A stretch of 48,609 nucleotides of DNA from Glomus cerebriforme (taxonomy: Eukaryota > Glomeromycota > Glomeromycetes > Glomerales > Glomeraceae): NCBI GenBank assembly GCA_003550305.1, contig QKYT01000070.1, positions 108,846 through 157,454 of the forward strand, in the 5' to 3' direction. The position numbers and the translations under genes were made by a program. The notes beneath the pieces were generated by a model, which did not search any database, had not been told where the DNA came from, and saw only the letters and a list, made by a program, of their open reading frames with translations. Below, piece after piece: positions 34,058 through 46,170 of the stretch (position 1 is its first letter; every line of letters starts with the position of its first letter).

Positions 34058-36088
34058 ATTATTATGATCATTAAAAGAATAATCAAATTCAATTTTTTTT
34101 AAGTAAAAAGATTAAATTTAAAAAACTAATTGAGTAGAAGAATTTTCTCCATTACTTATATTAATCCAAATTTTCATAGCCAAAAAATATATATTGCAAA
34201 AACAGTTAGATGTAATTTTTTTTCTAAATAACATAAAGAAGTTAATTCTTGATGCATTTTAATTCAAAAAAATTAAAAAAAATTTACCTCTGTATAGTGG
34301 ATGAAATAAGTATACTAAAATATATAGATAAATATTAAATTGTTACCAATACTTATTAAAAAGTTCTATATATTTGTATTTAAATTCATAATCAGAAACA
34401 GGTGAAAGTGAATTGATTTTTTGTGAGAATTTGATTAATTTAATGAAATAGTCTATAAGAGATATTATTGGGCATTTACTATTTGATGATTTATGTTAGT
34501 ACAATCAGTTACTATGTATAATAAAAGTTTAATAAAGACTAAGCCCGATAAAACAGTTACTCAGCACTTCATGCTGAGTAACTATTAATTATTTTAAATT
34601 TTAAAGTTTAACAATACATTTCACTAGCAGGATATTTATGGCTTTTATATCAATAAAAAAGAGTAGCTTCAGATGAGTTTTATAACTTCTGAATTGAATT
34701 TTTCTGAATTTTTTTCTAATATCTAAATTATTATGAAAGTTAAAATACTTATAATACAAATAATTAAGAAAATATATAATTATCCTTACTTCTTTTAGTA
34801 TTTGCTTAAGATATAAAATAGAATTAGTATAGTTCTAAGTGATAATCTATTTGGTTACAATATAATTTTTCAATCTATTCTCTTTTATTTCTTTCATAAT
34901 TTTTTCATAAAGTTTCTCTTCAGCTTAATATAAATTTTTAAAATATTTAACAATTCTATGGTATTTTGAAATTATATTAATTGCAAATGATGTTTTACAA
35001 ATATCAGTTGAGATTAAGTTTATATGGTAAGCTATACAACAAATTGGTAGTATATGTTTATATCATTCAAAAATTTTCTTTTTGCTATTGCATAAGCAGC
35101 AGCTTGATCTGAGATAATAGCTGTAAAATTTTTTATACTAATATTATTGATTACCTTATCTAACTGATCTGTGAGAAAATTTGTTATATGGAAGTTTGCA
35201 AAAAGATTTTTAATACTATAAATTATATCTTTCCAGTTGGATGTAATAATTATAAATGCATATAAGATTGTCCTAAAAGTCTAGTTCAACTATCAAAGTC
35301 TAATTTAAAATAAATTATTTAATAATTTATTACAAGTATTTAGCATGAATGTTACAATTGATACTTACCAAATATTAAATTTTTTGTTTTTTTTTAGCAT
35401 TAAATACTGATTTATTACAATGTTAGCTAATTCTGTATATAAAAAATCTTCTAATAAAGTATATGCAGATAGTGACTTGTATCATAAATATAAACTTTTT
35501 ATCATATCAATAAAGAAAAAATGTTTTATGAGATGAAAAAAAAGATCACAACAGATTAAAAATTTAGCTACTGTCTGATTACAAATCAGCTGTCTAGCTG
35601 ATTCAATAGAATTTGATTATCTATATTTTGTGATTGATTGTTAATAAGATTTTCTTTTTTTATTAATTTTGCTTTACCTTTTATTTCTATAGTTTGACTT
35701 TCATCATATATTTTTACAATAAGTAAAAATTTTTCTTTAATCTCAATAGGTACTTTATGATAGTTAAATGCCAAATATGCTTTCATACTATTTGGTTTAT
35801 TATATTTTTGACTCCATGAACAATAATTACATTTATAACTTTAGTGACCATCTTTTTTCTTTTCAGATATAAAAAAATTCCAAACTTCTTTTAGTTTTCA
35901 CCTTAACTTAGTAGGTGTTTTATTTAGTTTTTATGCAGAATAAAATGGTAACATTTCATTTGTTAATATTTCACTTATTTTTTTATTTATTTTTTTTCAG
36001 ATAAACTCATTTTGTTAAAACAAAGAAAAAAATAAAGAAAAAAATCTTTGTTTGAACATTGCTATTTACTAGTATATATATTATTTAT

Positions 36089-36330
36089 TAAGGTTTCTCA
36101 ACTCAAATCAAATCAAATATGAAGCCAATTTGAATTTATCAAATTAAATCAGATTCAAATCAAATTTGAATTAAATATCAAATATTTGTCAAATTAACTA
36201 ATCAAATTAAAGAATTTTCAAATCAAATCAAATTGAATTTGAATCAAATCAAAAAAAAAAGCTGATTTGAATTTGCAAATTCAAATTAAATTTAAATCAA
36301 ATGTCAAATATCAAATTAAATTACAGTATG
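36089..36330. repeat. hAT-like family C copy 2 (CAAATCAAAT-rich)
   Basis: Same orientation and layout as 29231-29467: AAGGTTTCTCAACTCAAATC at the left, AATTTGAATTTATCAAATTA inside, TTTGCAAATTCAAATT further right. The right terminus is diverged and no target duplication is clear. Confidence 0.5.
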
Positions 36331-36424
36331 TATTGTTATTATCTATTATGTAATATTATAACAATGTAACTTCATTTCTAATATGTATTATGTGATATAC
36401 TGTATTAATTCAATATATTTGTTA

Positions 36425-36551
36425 AAATCAAACCAATATTCTCATGCAACAAGTTACATTTTTCTTATATAGAGGGTGTATATATAATTTATAGAATGTA
36501 TTCATCTTATGACACTTAATACAATAAATGCATTTTAACTTGTCTTAAAAA
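36425..36551 (+). repeat. Retroelement-like 3' tail, copy B
   Basis: Same orientation as 33-168, sharing ACAAGTTACATTTTTCTTAT, AATTTATAGAATGTATTC and AACTTGTCT, with AATAAA near 36521 shortly before the end. The A-tail is shorter and runs into a TA microsatellite. Confidence 0.45.
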
Positions 36552-36840
36552 ATATATATATATATATATTTGTTAAAATCAATACATCTGTTAAAATGCA
36601 ATATGTTTATCATAATGCAATACATCTGTCATAATGCAATATATCTATTATAATGCAATACATTATTATATCAAAAAAAATTTTATGATGAAATTAATTA
36701 TGGTAGATTTTTACTGATATAATGCTGAAATTATAACTAATTTGTGAAAAAGTATAATAGACCTTATTTTGAATATAACTGAATTTTCACTATTAAGTAG
36801 TTAGACAATAAAAGAAATTTAAAAATATGAAAAAAGAATA

Positions 36841-37026
36841 CAGTTATCCCCCTCTATAGGCACCTCCTATTTAGTCACACTTACCTTATAAGCATATTTA
36901 TGCTTGACCCAAGTTACTAATAATATTATTAAAAAAACCTCTTCTATAGTCACATCATATAGATTTTTTATAATCACACCTTTTTTTTTCAGTCTTAAGG
37001 GATGTGATTATATAGGGAGATGACTG
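36841..37026. mobile_element. pogo-like MITE 2 (186 bp)
   Basis: Ends CAGTTATCCCCCTCTATAGG and, inverted, CAGTCATCTCCCTATATAAT, with TA at 36839-36840 and 37027-37028. Smallest of the four pogo-like MITEs. Confidence 0.75.
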
Positions 37027-37530
37027 TAGTGAAAAACATATAAAAGAAAGAATTTTAGCTATTTTAAAAAAGTGTTTTTTGGCTGGAAATGTTGACAGGA
37101 ATAACTAAATGATTATTCAAAATATGTTGAATTTATTAACTTTAAAAGTACAAGAAAAAGAAATTAAGAGTTCAGATATATTAAAAGTAATGACTATATA
37201 GAGCTGGATAACCTATTATGCAATACAGTTATGTAAAAAAAATACTTAAACAATATTTGAAAAAACTAATTAATAGTATATATTTGTATTTTATATACTT
37301 ATATAATTATTTTAGGTAGAAATCTGGCAGGATGTCAAATAAAAGTAAAAAATTTATTATAAAAAAAATTTTTAAAAAATATATTATTGGAAATATTAGG
37401 ATAAATGCCATATATTACAAATATTTTTATTAAGTATAAGTTAATTTAAATATGGTTACTTAAATAAGAAAAATAAAAATACTTATTATTCTAGAATTTT
37501 TAAAAAAAGTTATAGTTTATTTTTCTACTA

Positions 37531-40066
37531 TGGTACATATGATCTAAAGCCAATCAATATTTTATTTAGTAGCCAAATTTTTCAGGCTTATAATCATATC
37601 ACGTGAAATAAATTTTATTGGTCAATTGGTTACAATCATGTGACTTGATTTATTTTATTGCATATTTATATTATTAGGAATTCTTCAATGTGATCTGTAT
37701 TTTTTTACAGTATACAATGCTTCTATACCTGTTAATCTTTTTCTATATGCATTCATAAATCTCCAAACTCTATAAGCATAATGTCTAATTGTTTCTAAAG
37801 AAATTGAATATAATGCTTCAGAAACTATTTTTTCTAATTCTTTAAAAGAATAATCATAATTATTATGAGTATAATGCTTAGTAGCATTCCAAAATATTTC
37901 AATAAAATTAAATTCATAATGGAACTTTGGATAAAAGATAATTTTATGTTCATTATCTTCAATAATTTCTTTAACTAATGATCTTTGTGCCAAAAAATCA
38001 GATTGAAGTAAAAGTATCTGAACTGCACAACAATTATTTGTAGTTAAAGAATGCTTTTTGCATTCAGAATAAATACGATTTAAACTTCCTTTTGGCCATA
38101 ATCCTTATTCTTTCAAAATTAAACATATTCCTTTTGGTTGTCCATTGGAAAGATGCATTAACTGTATTGATCCATCAGGCATCAATCATTTCTAAATTTT
38201 CACTTACCACCTGGTTTAAGATTTATTTTTGATGCAATTAAAGTATTCTTTGTATATGTAGTATGAGATGTTGCATTATCAAATGCAAATACACTAATTT
38301 CACTAGGATGTAACTTTTCAAAAATTGGAATTGCTTTTTTAGTAATCTAATTATAAAATAATAATTTAAACAATTTAAACAATAATTTTAAATAAAAATA
38401 AAACAAAAAATATTACCTGTGCAACTAAATCTTCAGTTTTTCACTAGTCATCACAATTAACATCTGGTTTTATTGTAATACATGCTTCCTCTTGTTCAAA
38501 TATTAATCGACCATCAACTTCTGTTAAAAATCACTGATATGTAAACTTAAATCTGCTCCTTTTTTATGAAGAGGCTGATATCCAATAGGTCTCCAATTGA
38601 TTCATTATGAGTTACCAGAATATTTCTCTTATCACTTTCATTTAAATTAGACTCTATTAATACTATAATATCATCATTAGAAGATTTTGGCATATATTAT
38701 TCCAATTGTGCTATTTCTGCTAAAAATTCTTGTTAATAATCAAGCATATCAGGTCACTCATATCCATCAAAATAAATATCTTTCACTCTAACATGAAATA
38801 TCCAACCAAAATGTTTCAACTATGCATGTACAGTAGTATTTGAAATGGATTTTCTATTTTCTATTCCAACACTTGGAAAGACTTCCTGTTTAATAAATGT
38901 TTTAAATTTATCAACAATTACATCACAATTAATACTCCAAAGATATTTAGTAATCATTTGATAAATATCTTTATCATCTAATAAACTTTTAATTTTTTGA
39001 TGTTTATCATATATTGATATTGGAATTAAATGATAAATTATAAAATTTTGTGTTTATGCTTTAATTAAATATACTTGATATTTTCCTTTTCTAATATTGA
39101 TTGCAATTATTTGGCTTGCTTCCATACATTTGTATCCAGCTAATCTCAAGTTAATATATTGAAAATAAGTTGCAACCCAGCCAGTTTTTAACTTGAGAAA
39201 CTAATAATTTGGCATTAATTAATGTATTTAATTCCTCTAATGCTAAATTAAATCCTTTCCTCTATATGATTTTCTCAAGATTTATTAAATCATCAGCTAT
39301 AGTATTAATTTATTGACCATTCAATAATGAATTTGTGTTAAATTATTAATAAAATAATCTGTAATATTTGAGAAACCTTTACTTACTGCTTTTGCAGCTA
39401 CTTTTTTTCGCCTCTTGGTTCTTTCAGAATTTCTGTAATAAGTTAATAGATACGAATTATTAAAAACAGCAGAGTCTTTTGAATTTTAATATATAATATC
39501 AAATACAGATGGTTTAATCTTATCTATAGTTTCTTCTAAATTAATATCAATCCAAATATCATCTTTCTCAAAATTATCTGATAAATTATCATTAGTCTCA
39601 AGCAAACTTAATAAATTTACTTTAATCTTTTTTAATTATTTGCTTTTTCTTGCAGCTGCAAGTTGAATATTACAAGACTTTGAAGACATTTTTCATACAA
39701 AATGTGAATTTTATTGGAGTTTATTTTCTTTTGATATCAATTATATAATGAAAAAAATTTTTAGAAGAGTTATTTTTTTAGTTTAGTGCGATTTAACAAA
39801 TTTTGGCTAGAATTATATAAATTTTGTAATTCTGGGTAGCTTTATTATAGCTAAATTCATTACATACTTAATAAAATATACTGTTTTTAATTTTATATAT
39901 CTAATGTTGATAATTATTTTCTTAAAAAAGGATTCTATTACATGAAAGATAATGATACAATCTATCATTTAACAAAAAGTTTAATTAAATTAGTTTATTT
40001 TTCAATCACTTCTATTTTTTTGAAGTCATGTGATAAAATATGGTTGGCTTTAGACCATGCGCATCA
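37531..40066. mobile_element. IS630/Tc1-mariner-type transposon, 2536 bp, decayed
   Basis: Ends TGGTACATATGATCTAAAGC and, inverted, TGATGCGCATGGTCTAAAGC stay similar for about 37 bp through CCAAYCA(A)TATTTTAT. TA flanks both sides (37529-37530 and 40067-40068). One degraded transposase fills the minus strand. A TATCACGTGAAATA site lies just inside the left end, near 37597. Confidence 0.82.
37685..39689 (-). pseudogene. DDE_3 (IS630/Tc1-type) transposase, broken
   Basis: Begins at ATG 39689 (MSSKSCNIQLAAARKSK), with an acidic N-terminal part, and stops at TGA 37685-37687. Central blocks: WRPIGYQPLHKKGADLSLHI near 38560-38600, then EVDGRLIFEQEEACITIKPD near 38470-38525, then a FDNATSHTTY block with a catalytic Asp near 38270. 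The intact end block at 37685-37993 has IIFYPKFHYEFNFIEIFWNA with the last acidic residue. A possible intron separates the blocks near 38350-38415. TGA follows TAG near 38440 at a spot where related proteins have Tyr-Trp. Several more stops inactivate the gene. Confidence 0.78.
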
Positions 40067-40939
40067 TACTTAATATTTAACTATTGCAAATATTCAATTT
40101 GGTTTTCTAGAAATTTTAGATCATTTAAATAATTTAATTGAATTAAATAAATTTAATTAAAAAGAATTAATATCACCTATTAATCAAAAAATTAAAGATT
40201 ATTGGAAATATATTAATAAATAAACTATAGTAATTGTTGTTTTAAATTTTTAAACAAAACTTATTTTATTTGAATTAAAAATACTAACTTCTAACATTAT
40301 ATCTATTATTACAACTTTATCGTTATTATATAATTATTATATAATAACAATTAAAAATTATAAGAGAGTAGATGAAAATAATTATATTAATATAAAAGAT
40401 TATTTTGGTAATGTTTATCTAAAAATAATTTATTATATTTATATTATTCATCTACTTTTTTTTATTGCAAGTTCAATAATATTAGAAAAAAGTTTTCTAG
40501 AATTAGATTAATATTTAGCTTTATTTTATAATGAAAAAATAAATCCATTAATTTTATTTAGGTTAAATTATTTTATTTTATTTTATTTATATTATTTGTT
40601 TGCTAAATAAAGTTTAACTGTTAAAAATATATATATATATATAATTCTTTTTTTATTAATATATTTTAATATTATTAAGTTTTTAAAATATCAGATATTT
40701 CTATTGATTTTAAATATTAAAAATTTCAGTTAATCTGTATAAAAAATATTTATTTTTACAGAATTCTGAAAAATTCTAAAACAATTCATAAATTTTTTTT
40801 TTGCAAATTAGACTAATTTAAAAAATTAAAAATCAGTTTAAAACAAAAAAAATTGATTTATTAAATAGTAAGATAATTGTAAAAAAAACTGTTTAGCAAA
40901 AAGTATTAATTTTGATATAAATTAGTTATAAATTATATA
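40067..40939. other. AT-rich spacer plus inverted copy of the 345-1090 repeat
   Basis: 40067-40760 shows nothing recognisable. 40765-40938 is an inverted relative of the foldback repeat at 345-1090 (ATTAAATAGTAAGATAATTG, AAATTAGTTATAAATTATA) and is directly followed by pogo-like MITE 3. Confidence 0.4.
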
Positions 40940-41438
40940 CAGTCAAATCTTTATATAATCATTTCCTATATAATCATACTTTTTTATATTTAAACATCTA
41001 TTTTTATATAACTAACTTAAAGTTAGCTAAAAAAATTCCTTCTTTATTAATCACATACATATTATAATCATTATCATCAAAAATAATTGTAATATACATA
41101 TTAGTTTTATTAATATAAAAATCTCTTTATAATTACATAATTTCTGATTGGCCATAAATTTTTAATNATNATTTAATTTCACANAGTATTTACTTCTAGT
41201 AAAAAATTTTTACAAACTATTTTACAATAAAATTTTATAATTTTAATATATATAAATTGTTAATTTAAAAATAATTATTTTTTAATTTATATATTTCTTC
41301 CTTTATAAAATTATTTTATTTTATTTTTAATATATAGTAATAGTAAATATAATAAAGATTTATTTCTATGTAATTACACTCTTATATAATCACTAATTTT
41401 AATATAACAAATCTAGTGATTATAAAAAAGTCTAACTG
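40940..41438. mobile_element. pogo-like MITE 3 (499 bp)
   Basis: Ends CAGTCAAATCTTTATATAAT and, inverted, CAGTTAGACTTTTTTATAAT; TA at 40938-40939 and 41439-41440. Three unresolved bases at 41167, 41170 and 41184 suggest a multicopy family. Confidence 0.75.
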
Positions 41439-41649
41439 TATTAATTTTCCAGAATCTTATTTTTATATAATAAATTAATAAAATTAAAAAAAAAATTTTT
41501 AACCTTTTTTTTTTTATTATTTATTTTATTTATTTTATTTATATATTTTATTTTATTAATATTTTTAGAGTAAATCTAGATCTAGCATGAGGGTAAGATA
41601 TTTATATATTGCTTAATTTTTTTCTAATTCAGTAATTCTGATCCAAAGT

Positions 41650-41762
41650 AGTGACAACTCTTCCTGCTAATCCCTACGCCCATTTCTCTGAAGAAGTTTT
41701 GAAAAGAAAAGTTGTTCTTTTTGGCTAGTTTGTCTTAAAAAAGTGGTCTTTTAGTTTTAGAT
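41650..41762 (-). repeat. ~105-bp dispersed repeat, copy 2
   Basis: Reverse complement of 22243-22345. Followed at 41765-41940 by a zone dense in AATCTGTAATC and ATCCAGATATC motifs. Confidence 0.45.
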
Positions 41763-42734
41763 AGTATTTTAACCTGTGAATAATCTGTAATCTGACAATC
41801 TAATCTGTTTATAATCTGTCATCCATCAATCTGATCCGTTTAGCAAAAATACAATCTGGATATCTGGGGTGACAGATTAAAGATCATCCAGATATCCTAA
41901 CGGATTCATCCAGATATTTTTTGATAATCTCTATATATAGATATTTTTTTTTCACTAAATTATTCGGCTATTTAGATTCTATTAATTCTTTTTACTAGTA
42001 ATATGCTTTTCTTGATAAGGTTATTTTGTCATTCTTTTGTCAATTCTTTTTATTTCTTTTTACTAATAACGTCTTTCTTTTAGATTCTTTTGAAAACTAC
42101 AAATTTGACGTCTCTAAATTATTGTATTAACTTCTTTGAATAGTACAGAATTTATATGTATTATTATTCTCTAACAATATCTGGCCCTTTTAATGTACCT
42201 GCAAACTGTTTAGTTCATGAAATCAGTCAAAAGTGATGTTGGGATATATAATTTTTTTTTTTTTCTTTTTCTATCTTTTTTATTCTTGTAGCTAATTTTA
42301 TTCTTATCTTTCAGTTTTCCTACCACCTGAATTTTAGAGATAAGTCAACTAACATTTATTTTTTTTTTTAGTCCTTTTTTTTTAGCTTCTTTTCAGTTCT
42401 TCACTACTTGGATTTCGGCAACAAGTAGAAGATTTTTTTATTTCTTTTTTTTTTATTTTTTTTTAAGTAATTTTGTTGTATTTTATTTTTTCTTAGGTCT
42501 TTTAGTTCTTTTACCACTTGGACTTCAAAGACAACTTTTTTACACTGTTACAGATAAATAATTCTATTTTGTTTATTTTATTTTATTTTATTTTTGCTTT
42601 TTTTTTGCTTTTGACATTATACTAATCAGTTTTTTCTTTTTTTCTGGTAATCTTTTTTGTTCCATTTCATTTCTATCATTCTTTTTGTTTTTCTTTTATT
42701 TTACATCATCCCTTTTCATTCTCTTTCATTTCCT
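41763..42734. other. Repeat-rich spacer, no gene seen
   Basis: Besides the AATCTGT/CCAGATAT zone, three loosely related T-rich units (CTACCACCTGAATTTTAG near 42320, TTCACTACTTGGATTTCGG near 42400, TTTACCACTTGGACTTCAAA near 42509) point to a degenerate tandem repeat of about 80-110 bp. No gene. Confidence 0.4.
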
Positions 42735-43205
42735 TCATCACATTTTTATTTCCATGATCCATTCGTCATATTTTTATTTTTTATGATTCTCCATGTCATA
42801 TTTTCGTTATCCCCTCATCATATTTTTGTTTTTTATGATCCCCTTCATCACATTTTCATTTTCCATGATCCCCTTCATAATATTTTTATTTTTTATGATT
42901 CTCCATATCATATTTTCATTTTCTTTAATCCTCCCATCGTATTTTTGTTTTTCATGATCCCTTTCATCATATTTTTATTTTCTATGATCCTCTTTGTCCC
43001 TTTTGTCACATTTTTGGTTTTCATAATCTCTTTATCATGTTATCATTTTCCATGATACTCTTCATCACATTTTCATTTTCCATAATTACATTTTTATTTT
43101 TCATAAACTCCATCATATTTTCATTTTCCATAATTTCTTTCATCATATTTTCATTTTTTTCAATCTTCTTTGCCACATTTTCATTTTTCATGATTCCTTT
43201 TGCAT
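42735..43205. repeat. ~30-33-bp minisatellite, about 15 units
   Basis: Units of the type CATGATCCCCTTCATCA + CATTTTCATTTTC repeat with a 30-33 base period, so reading frames stay open on both strands (plus 42657-43055, minus 43021-43221). On the minus strand the unit reads as a decapeptide like MENENMMKEI. I see no start context, intron or conserved domain, so a coding role is not supported. Confidence 0.6.
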
Positions 43206-43701
43206 TCTCATTATTTTCCAAACCTAAGGAAGAATAAAATTAGCAAAAAAGAACTACCGTATATTACTTTTTTTTTTATTTGTAAGAATTGTTTCTTTTA
43301 AAAAAATAAAGAATATTGTGTATAAAATTTTTTAAAAATGTTAAATTAAATTTAATTAATGGACAATTCTAACGCTTATTGTGGTGAATTTCATCAGGTG
43401 AATCAGTAAAATTCACTATTGATAGTCTTATGTAACTAAAATTTATGAATCATATAATAATTTTGTGACGTATGTTGCACTAATCAATGAAATTAATAAG
43501 CATTTTTATTTTTATTTAACGAATATTTACAGTAATTAAAGTTATAACTTTTCCCAAATAATAAACATAATGTTCTTTTTTTTGTAACATTTTCATTGCT
43601 AATTATAATATAAAAAAAATGCATCTTAACTTATATTTTTCAAATAAAAAAAACCCAGATGTTAAAATTTTCCTATTATATTTAGAAAATTTCAAAATTT
43701 A

Positions 43702-44057
43702 CACAGATGTGTTAGGACACGTGTCACGTGATTTTTTACTATATAATAATTTATCAACCCTGTGTCACACTTTCTGTTTTCATTTTTTCTATTTATTCTA
43801 GGGACTTAGAATTTTTTCAAGGTGTGAAATCCTATTCATCATATTTATTCATCACATTTCTAATTTTGGCCGGATTTCATAATGCCGGCCGGAATATCCT
43901 TTTTTGGAATATTGTCCTATATTACACAATACAAAAAGGCAATTTTATTTCTCTTGAAAATCGAATTTTGGGTTATACTAAATTTCCAAAAAGGCAATTT
44001 CATTGCAGATCATTTAATTCCAGCCAGAATTATGACCCTGTGTTCAGACACCCCGTG
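43702..44057 (+). mobile_element. TA-flanked MITE, family M copy 2 (356 bp)
   Basis: Ends CACAGATGTGTTAGGACACG and, inverted, CACGGGGTGTCTGAACACAG; TA at 43700-43701 and 44058-44059. Inverted relative to copy 1 at 27879-28237. Internal GCCGGATTTCATAATGCCGGCCGG is partly self-complementary. Frames of 60-112 codons in it are chance frames. Confidence 0.7.
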
Positions 44058-44269
44058 TACAAATAGAAATCATTTTATATTTATTATATTTTAATGCTAA
44101 TATTGAATATAAAGTTAGAATTTATTTACATTTAAATAAAACATATCAGATATAAAAAAAAAGTTTCTTTTAATGATTAATTAAATAAGAAACTTATTTT
44201 GAACTTGTAAAGTTTTATTAATAAAAAGTATCTTTTTAACTCCACATACTATTCCCATCAATCCATTAA

Positions 44270-44560
44270 CAATTTTTGCCTATATTTTCATATTACATCA
44301 TCCTCTTTGCTCTCTTTTTGTTTCTCATTACTCCCATTTCATGTTACATCATCCTTTTACTCCTATTTTGTTTTTCATCATTTCCTTTCACTTCTATTTA
44401 TAATTTTACATCATCTATTTTGCTTTTCATCATGACATTTTATTTTTTATCATCCTATTTCATTTTATATCATCTTTTTCACTCCCACTTCATAATTCAT
44501 CATCCCTTCACTACCATTTCATTTTTCATCATTATTGTCATTTTTCATTATCCTTTTCAT
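44270..44560 (+). repeat. T/C-rich CATCATCC tract
   Basis: Irregular 28-36-base units with TACATCATCCTTTT and CATTTCATTTTTCATCATT, related in style to 42735-43205 and 26770-26930. The 105-codon frame here is a composition artefact. Confidence 0.5.
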
Positions 44561-44639
44561 TTCTTTTCCATCATAAAAATTATTAATTTTTGAACTTCAT
44601 TATTAATTAAAATTAGATTATATACCTTGTGTATTGCTA

Positions 44640-44910
44640 TATAAGAAAATTTCCTTTTTTGAAAGTCTCATATAATCCAAATTTCAATTTTGAAGAGGAA
44701 CAAAATTGCTTTTTTTTGGTATGCGTAATATTATTCAAATATTCAAAAATAAAAATTATGGACAGAATTAAAAATTTCAGCCAAAATTAAGTATATAACA
44801 ATTAACATATGACAAATAGGATTTTATATCTCAAAAAAATTTTAAGTTTCTAGAATAAATAGTAAAAATAAAAATCAAAGAGTGTGATACGAAGATAACA
44901 AATTAGATAA
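44640..44910 (-). repeat. Family M MITE, degenerate third copy
   Basis: Same orientation as copy 1: AAAATTGCTTTTTTTTGGTA, then GGATTTTATATCTCAAAAAA, AAGTTTCTAGAATAAATAG and GTGTGATACGAAGATAA correspond to its blocks in order. Ends are not recognisable. Confidence 0.5.
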
Positions 44911-44940
44911 GTAATGAATAATGATATTGCTATTGTTGTA

Positions 44941-45632
44941 GCCAAAATTATTTTAGTATTACGGAAATCTGTAATTATGTAATTCTGTAATTATTAAGTA
45001 ATTCATCAAAAAAATTCCGAATTCCGTAATTAATTTCGTATTACGAAAATATTTGGCCAGAATTAACCTTAATTTTGGCCGAATTATATTTAGAAAATTT
45101 AATAAATAATAATTCAGCATCTAGTGATCCATTTTGGATGATTTTACCACCATTCGATTTGTCTCGGTATGACGATTCTAATGATATTAAGATCATTTAA
45201 TTTCAATTACTANATCGTGTTTCNATATTAATAATTGNTAAACATTTATAGTATCATAACTTTGTCAATATTAATGCTAGAAATATGATCTTACTATCAT
45301 TAGAATCGTCTCATCATAACGAATCAAATGGTAGTAAATTCATTTAAATCTAATTATTAGATCTTGCTCTGACTTTAATAATCTTTAAATGTTTATAGTA
45401 TTTTAATTTCGTCAATATTGAAGCTAGAAAAATGAAACACATACCATTAGATTCATCTTAATAAGGCGTATTTAATAGTGGTAAGATCAATAAAATTGGA
45501 TCACTAGATCGCGAGCAAATGTCAATTTCGTATTGTTATACAAAATGTAATTAATTATGGAATTACATAATTAATTACGATTACAGAATTTCTGATTTCG
45601 GATTTGTCAATTGAATTTCAGAAATAACTATA
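44941..45632. mobile_element. Non-autonomous hAT-like element, family D (692 bp)
   Basis: A perfect 8-bp duplication GATATTGC flanks it (44933-44940 and 45633-45640). Ends TATTGTTGTAG and, inverted, TATAGTTATTT are short and imperfect, but subterminal ATTACGGAAATCTGTAATTA and its inverse GATTACAGAATTTCTGATTT extend the symmetry. The centre, 45115-45490, is a run of inverted modules built on GATTYGTCTCR...GACGAT, shared with the family F foldbacks. Three unresolved bases lie in it. Confidence 0.7.
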
Positions 45633-46170
45633 GATATTGCACCTCTGCAAAATATATATTTGTTTATATTTTTAATTATAATAATTATTCATATTTATTA
45701 TATAGATTATTTGCTTAATTTTAATAAAAAAAATTTTTTAAATTGAAAATTGTTTTTAAAATAAAAATCTTATTTATAATATAATTTTTTTTATTATATA
45801 TATTATATTTTATAAAAAATTATAAAAATGTATAATATATTATTATTTTAGCAAATGCAAAAGATTGAAACTTTACACATAATCCAAGTTAATAAGAGTT
45901 TATTTTAGCTTTATGATTAACTTTTATAATTAATTTTAAAGGCTAAAATTAAAAATACTTTTAAGATAGTTTTTATAGTAATAAAATATAGTTTTTATTA
46001 AGAAAAATTTGTAGGTATATTGATTAAATTTTATTTTGTTTACAAAGATAATTCTAAATAACTTGAGTTATTATTCTTATTTATAATAATAGATTAAAGT
46101 TCTAATTTACATCCAAAATCTCTTCTTTATATAAGAATATTTTATTATACGGAAAATAATAAAATAAATA
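45633..46170. other. AT-rich spacer, no gene seen
   Basis: No coding region, RNA gene or repeat recognised. Confidence 0.4.

Larger units (their letters stand above)
31680..36010 (-). pseudogene. BED-hAT transposase relic 2, split by a nested insertion
   Basis: Starts at ATG 36008-36010 (MSLSEKK...), then a BED zinc finger with KCNYCSWSQKYNKPN and ...AYLAFNYHKVP near 35730-35850. A DUF659-like core has TDQLDKVINNISIKNFTAII and SDQAAAYAIA near 35080-35200. A later block AMKIWISISNGENSSTQLVF lies near 34110-34180. After the insertion at 32336-34057 the frame resumes with LALKILSITSHNAECEKVFL (about 32220-32300), the hATC dimerisation domain, and ends in an Asp/Asn-rich tail with TAA at 31680-31682. 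Scattered stops and frameshifts inactivate it. Orientation and domain order are those of an intact BED-hAT protein. Confidence 0.78.

Noticed and set aside
43728..44094. Open frames of 70-112 codons at 43728-44094
   Set aside because: They fall within the family M MITE, overlap in different frames and have no conserved partner beyond the repeat itself.
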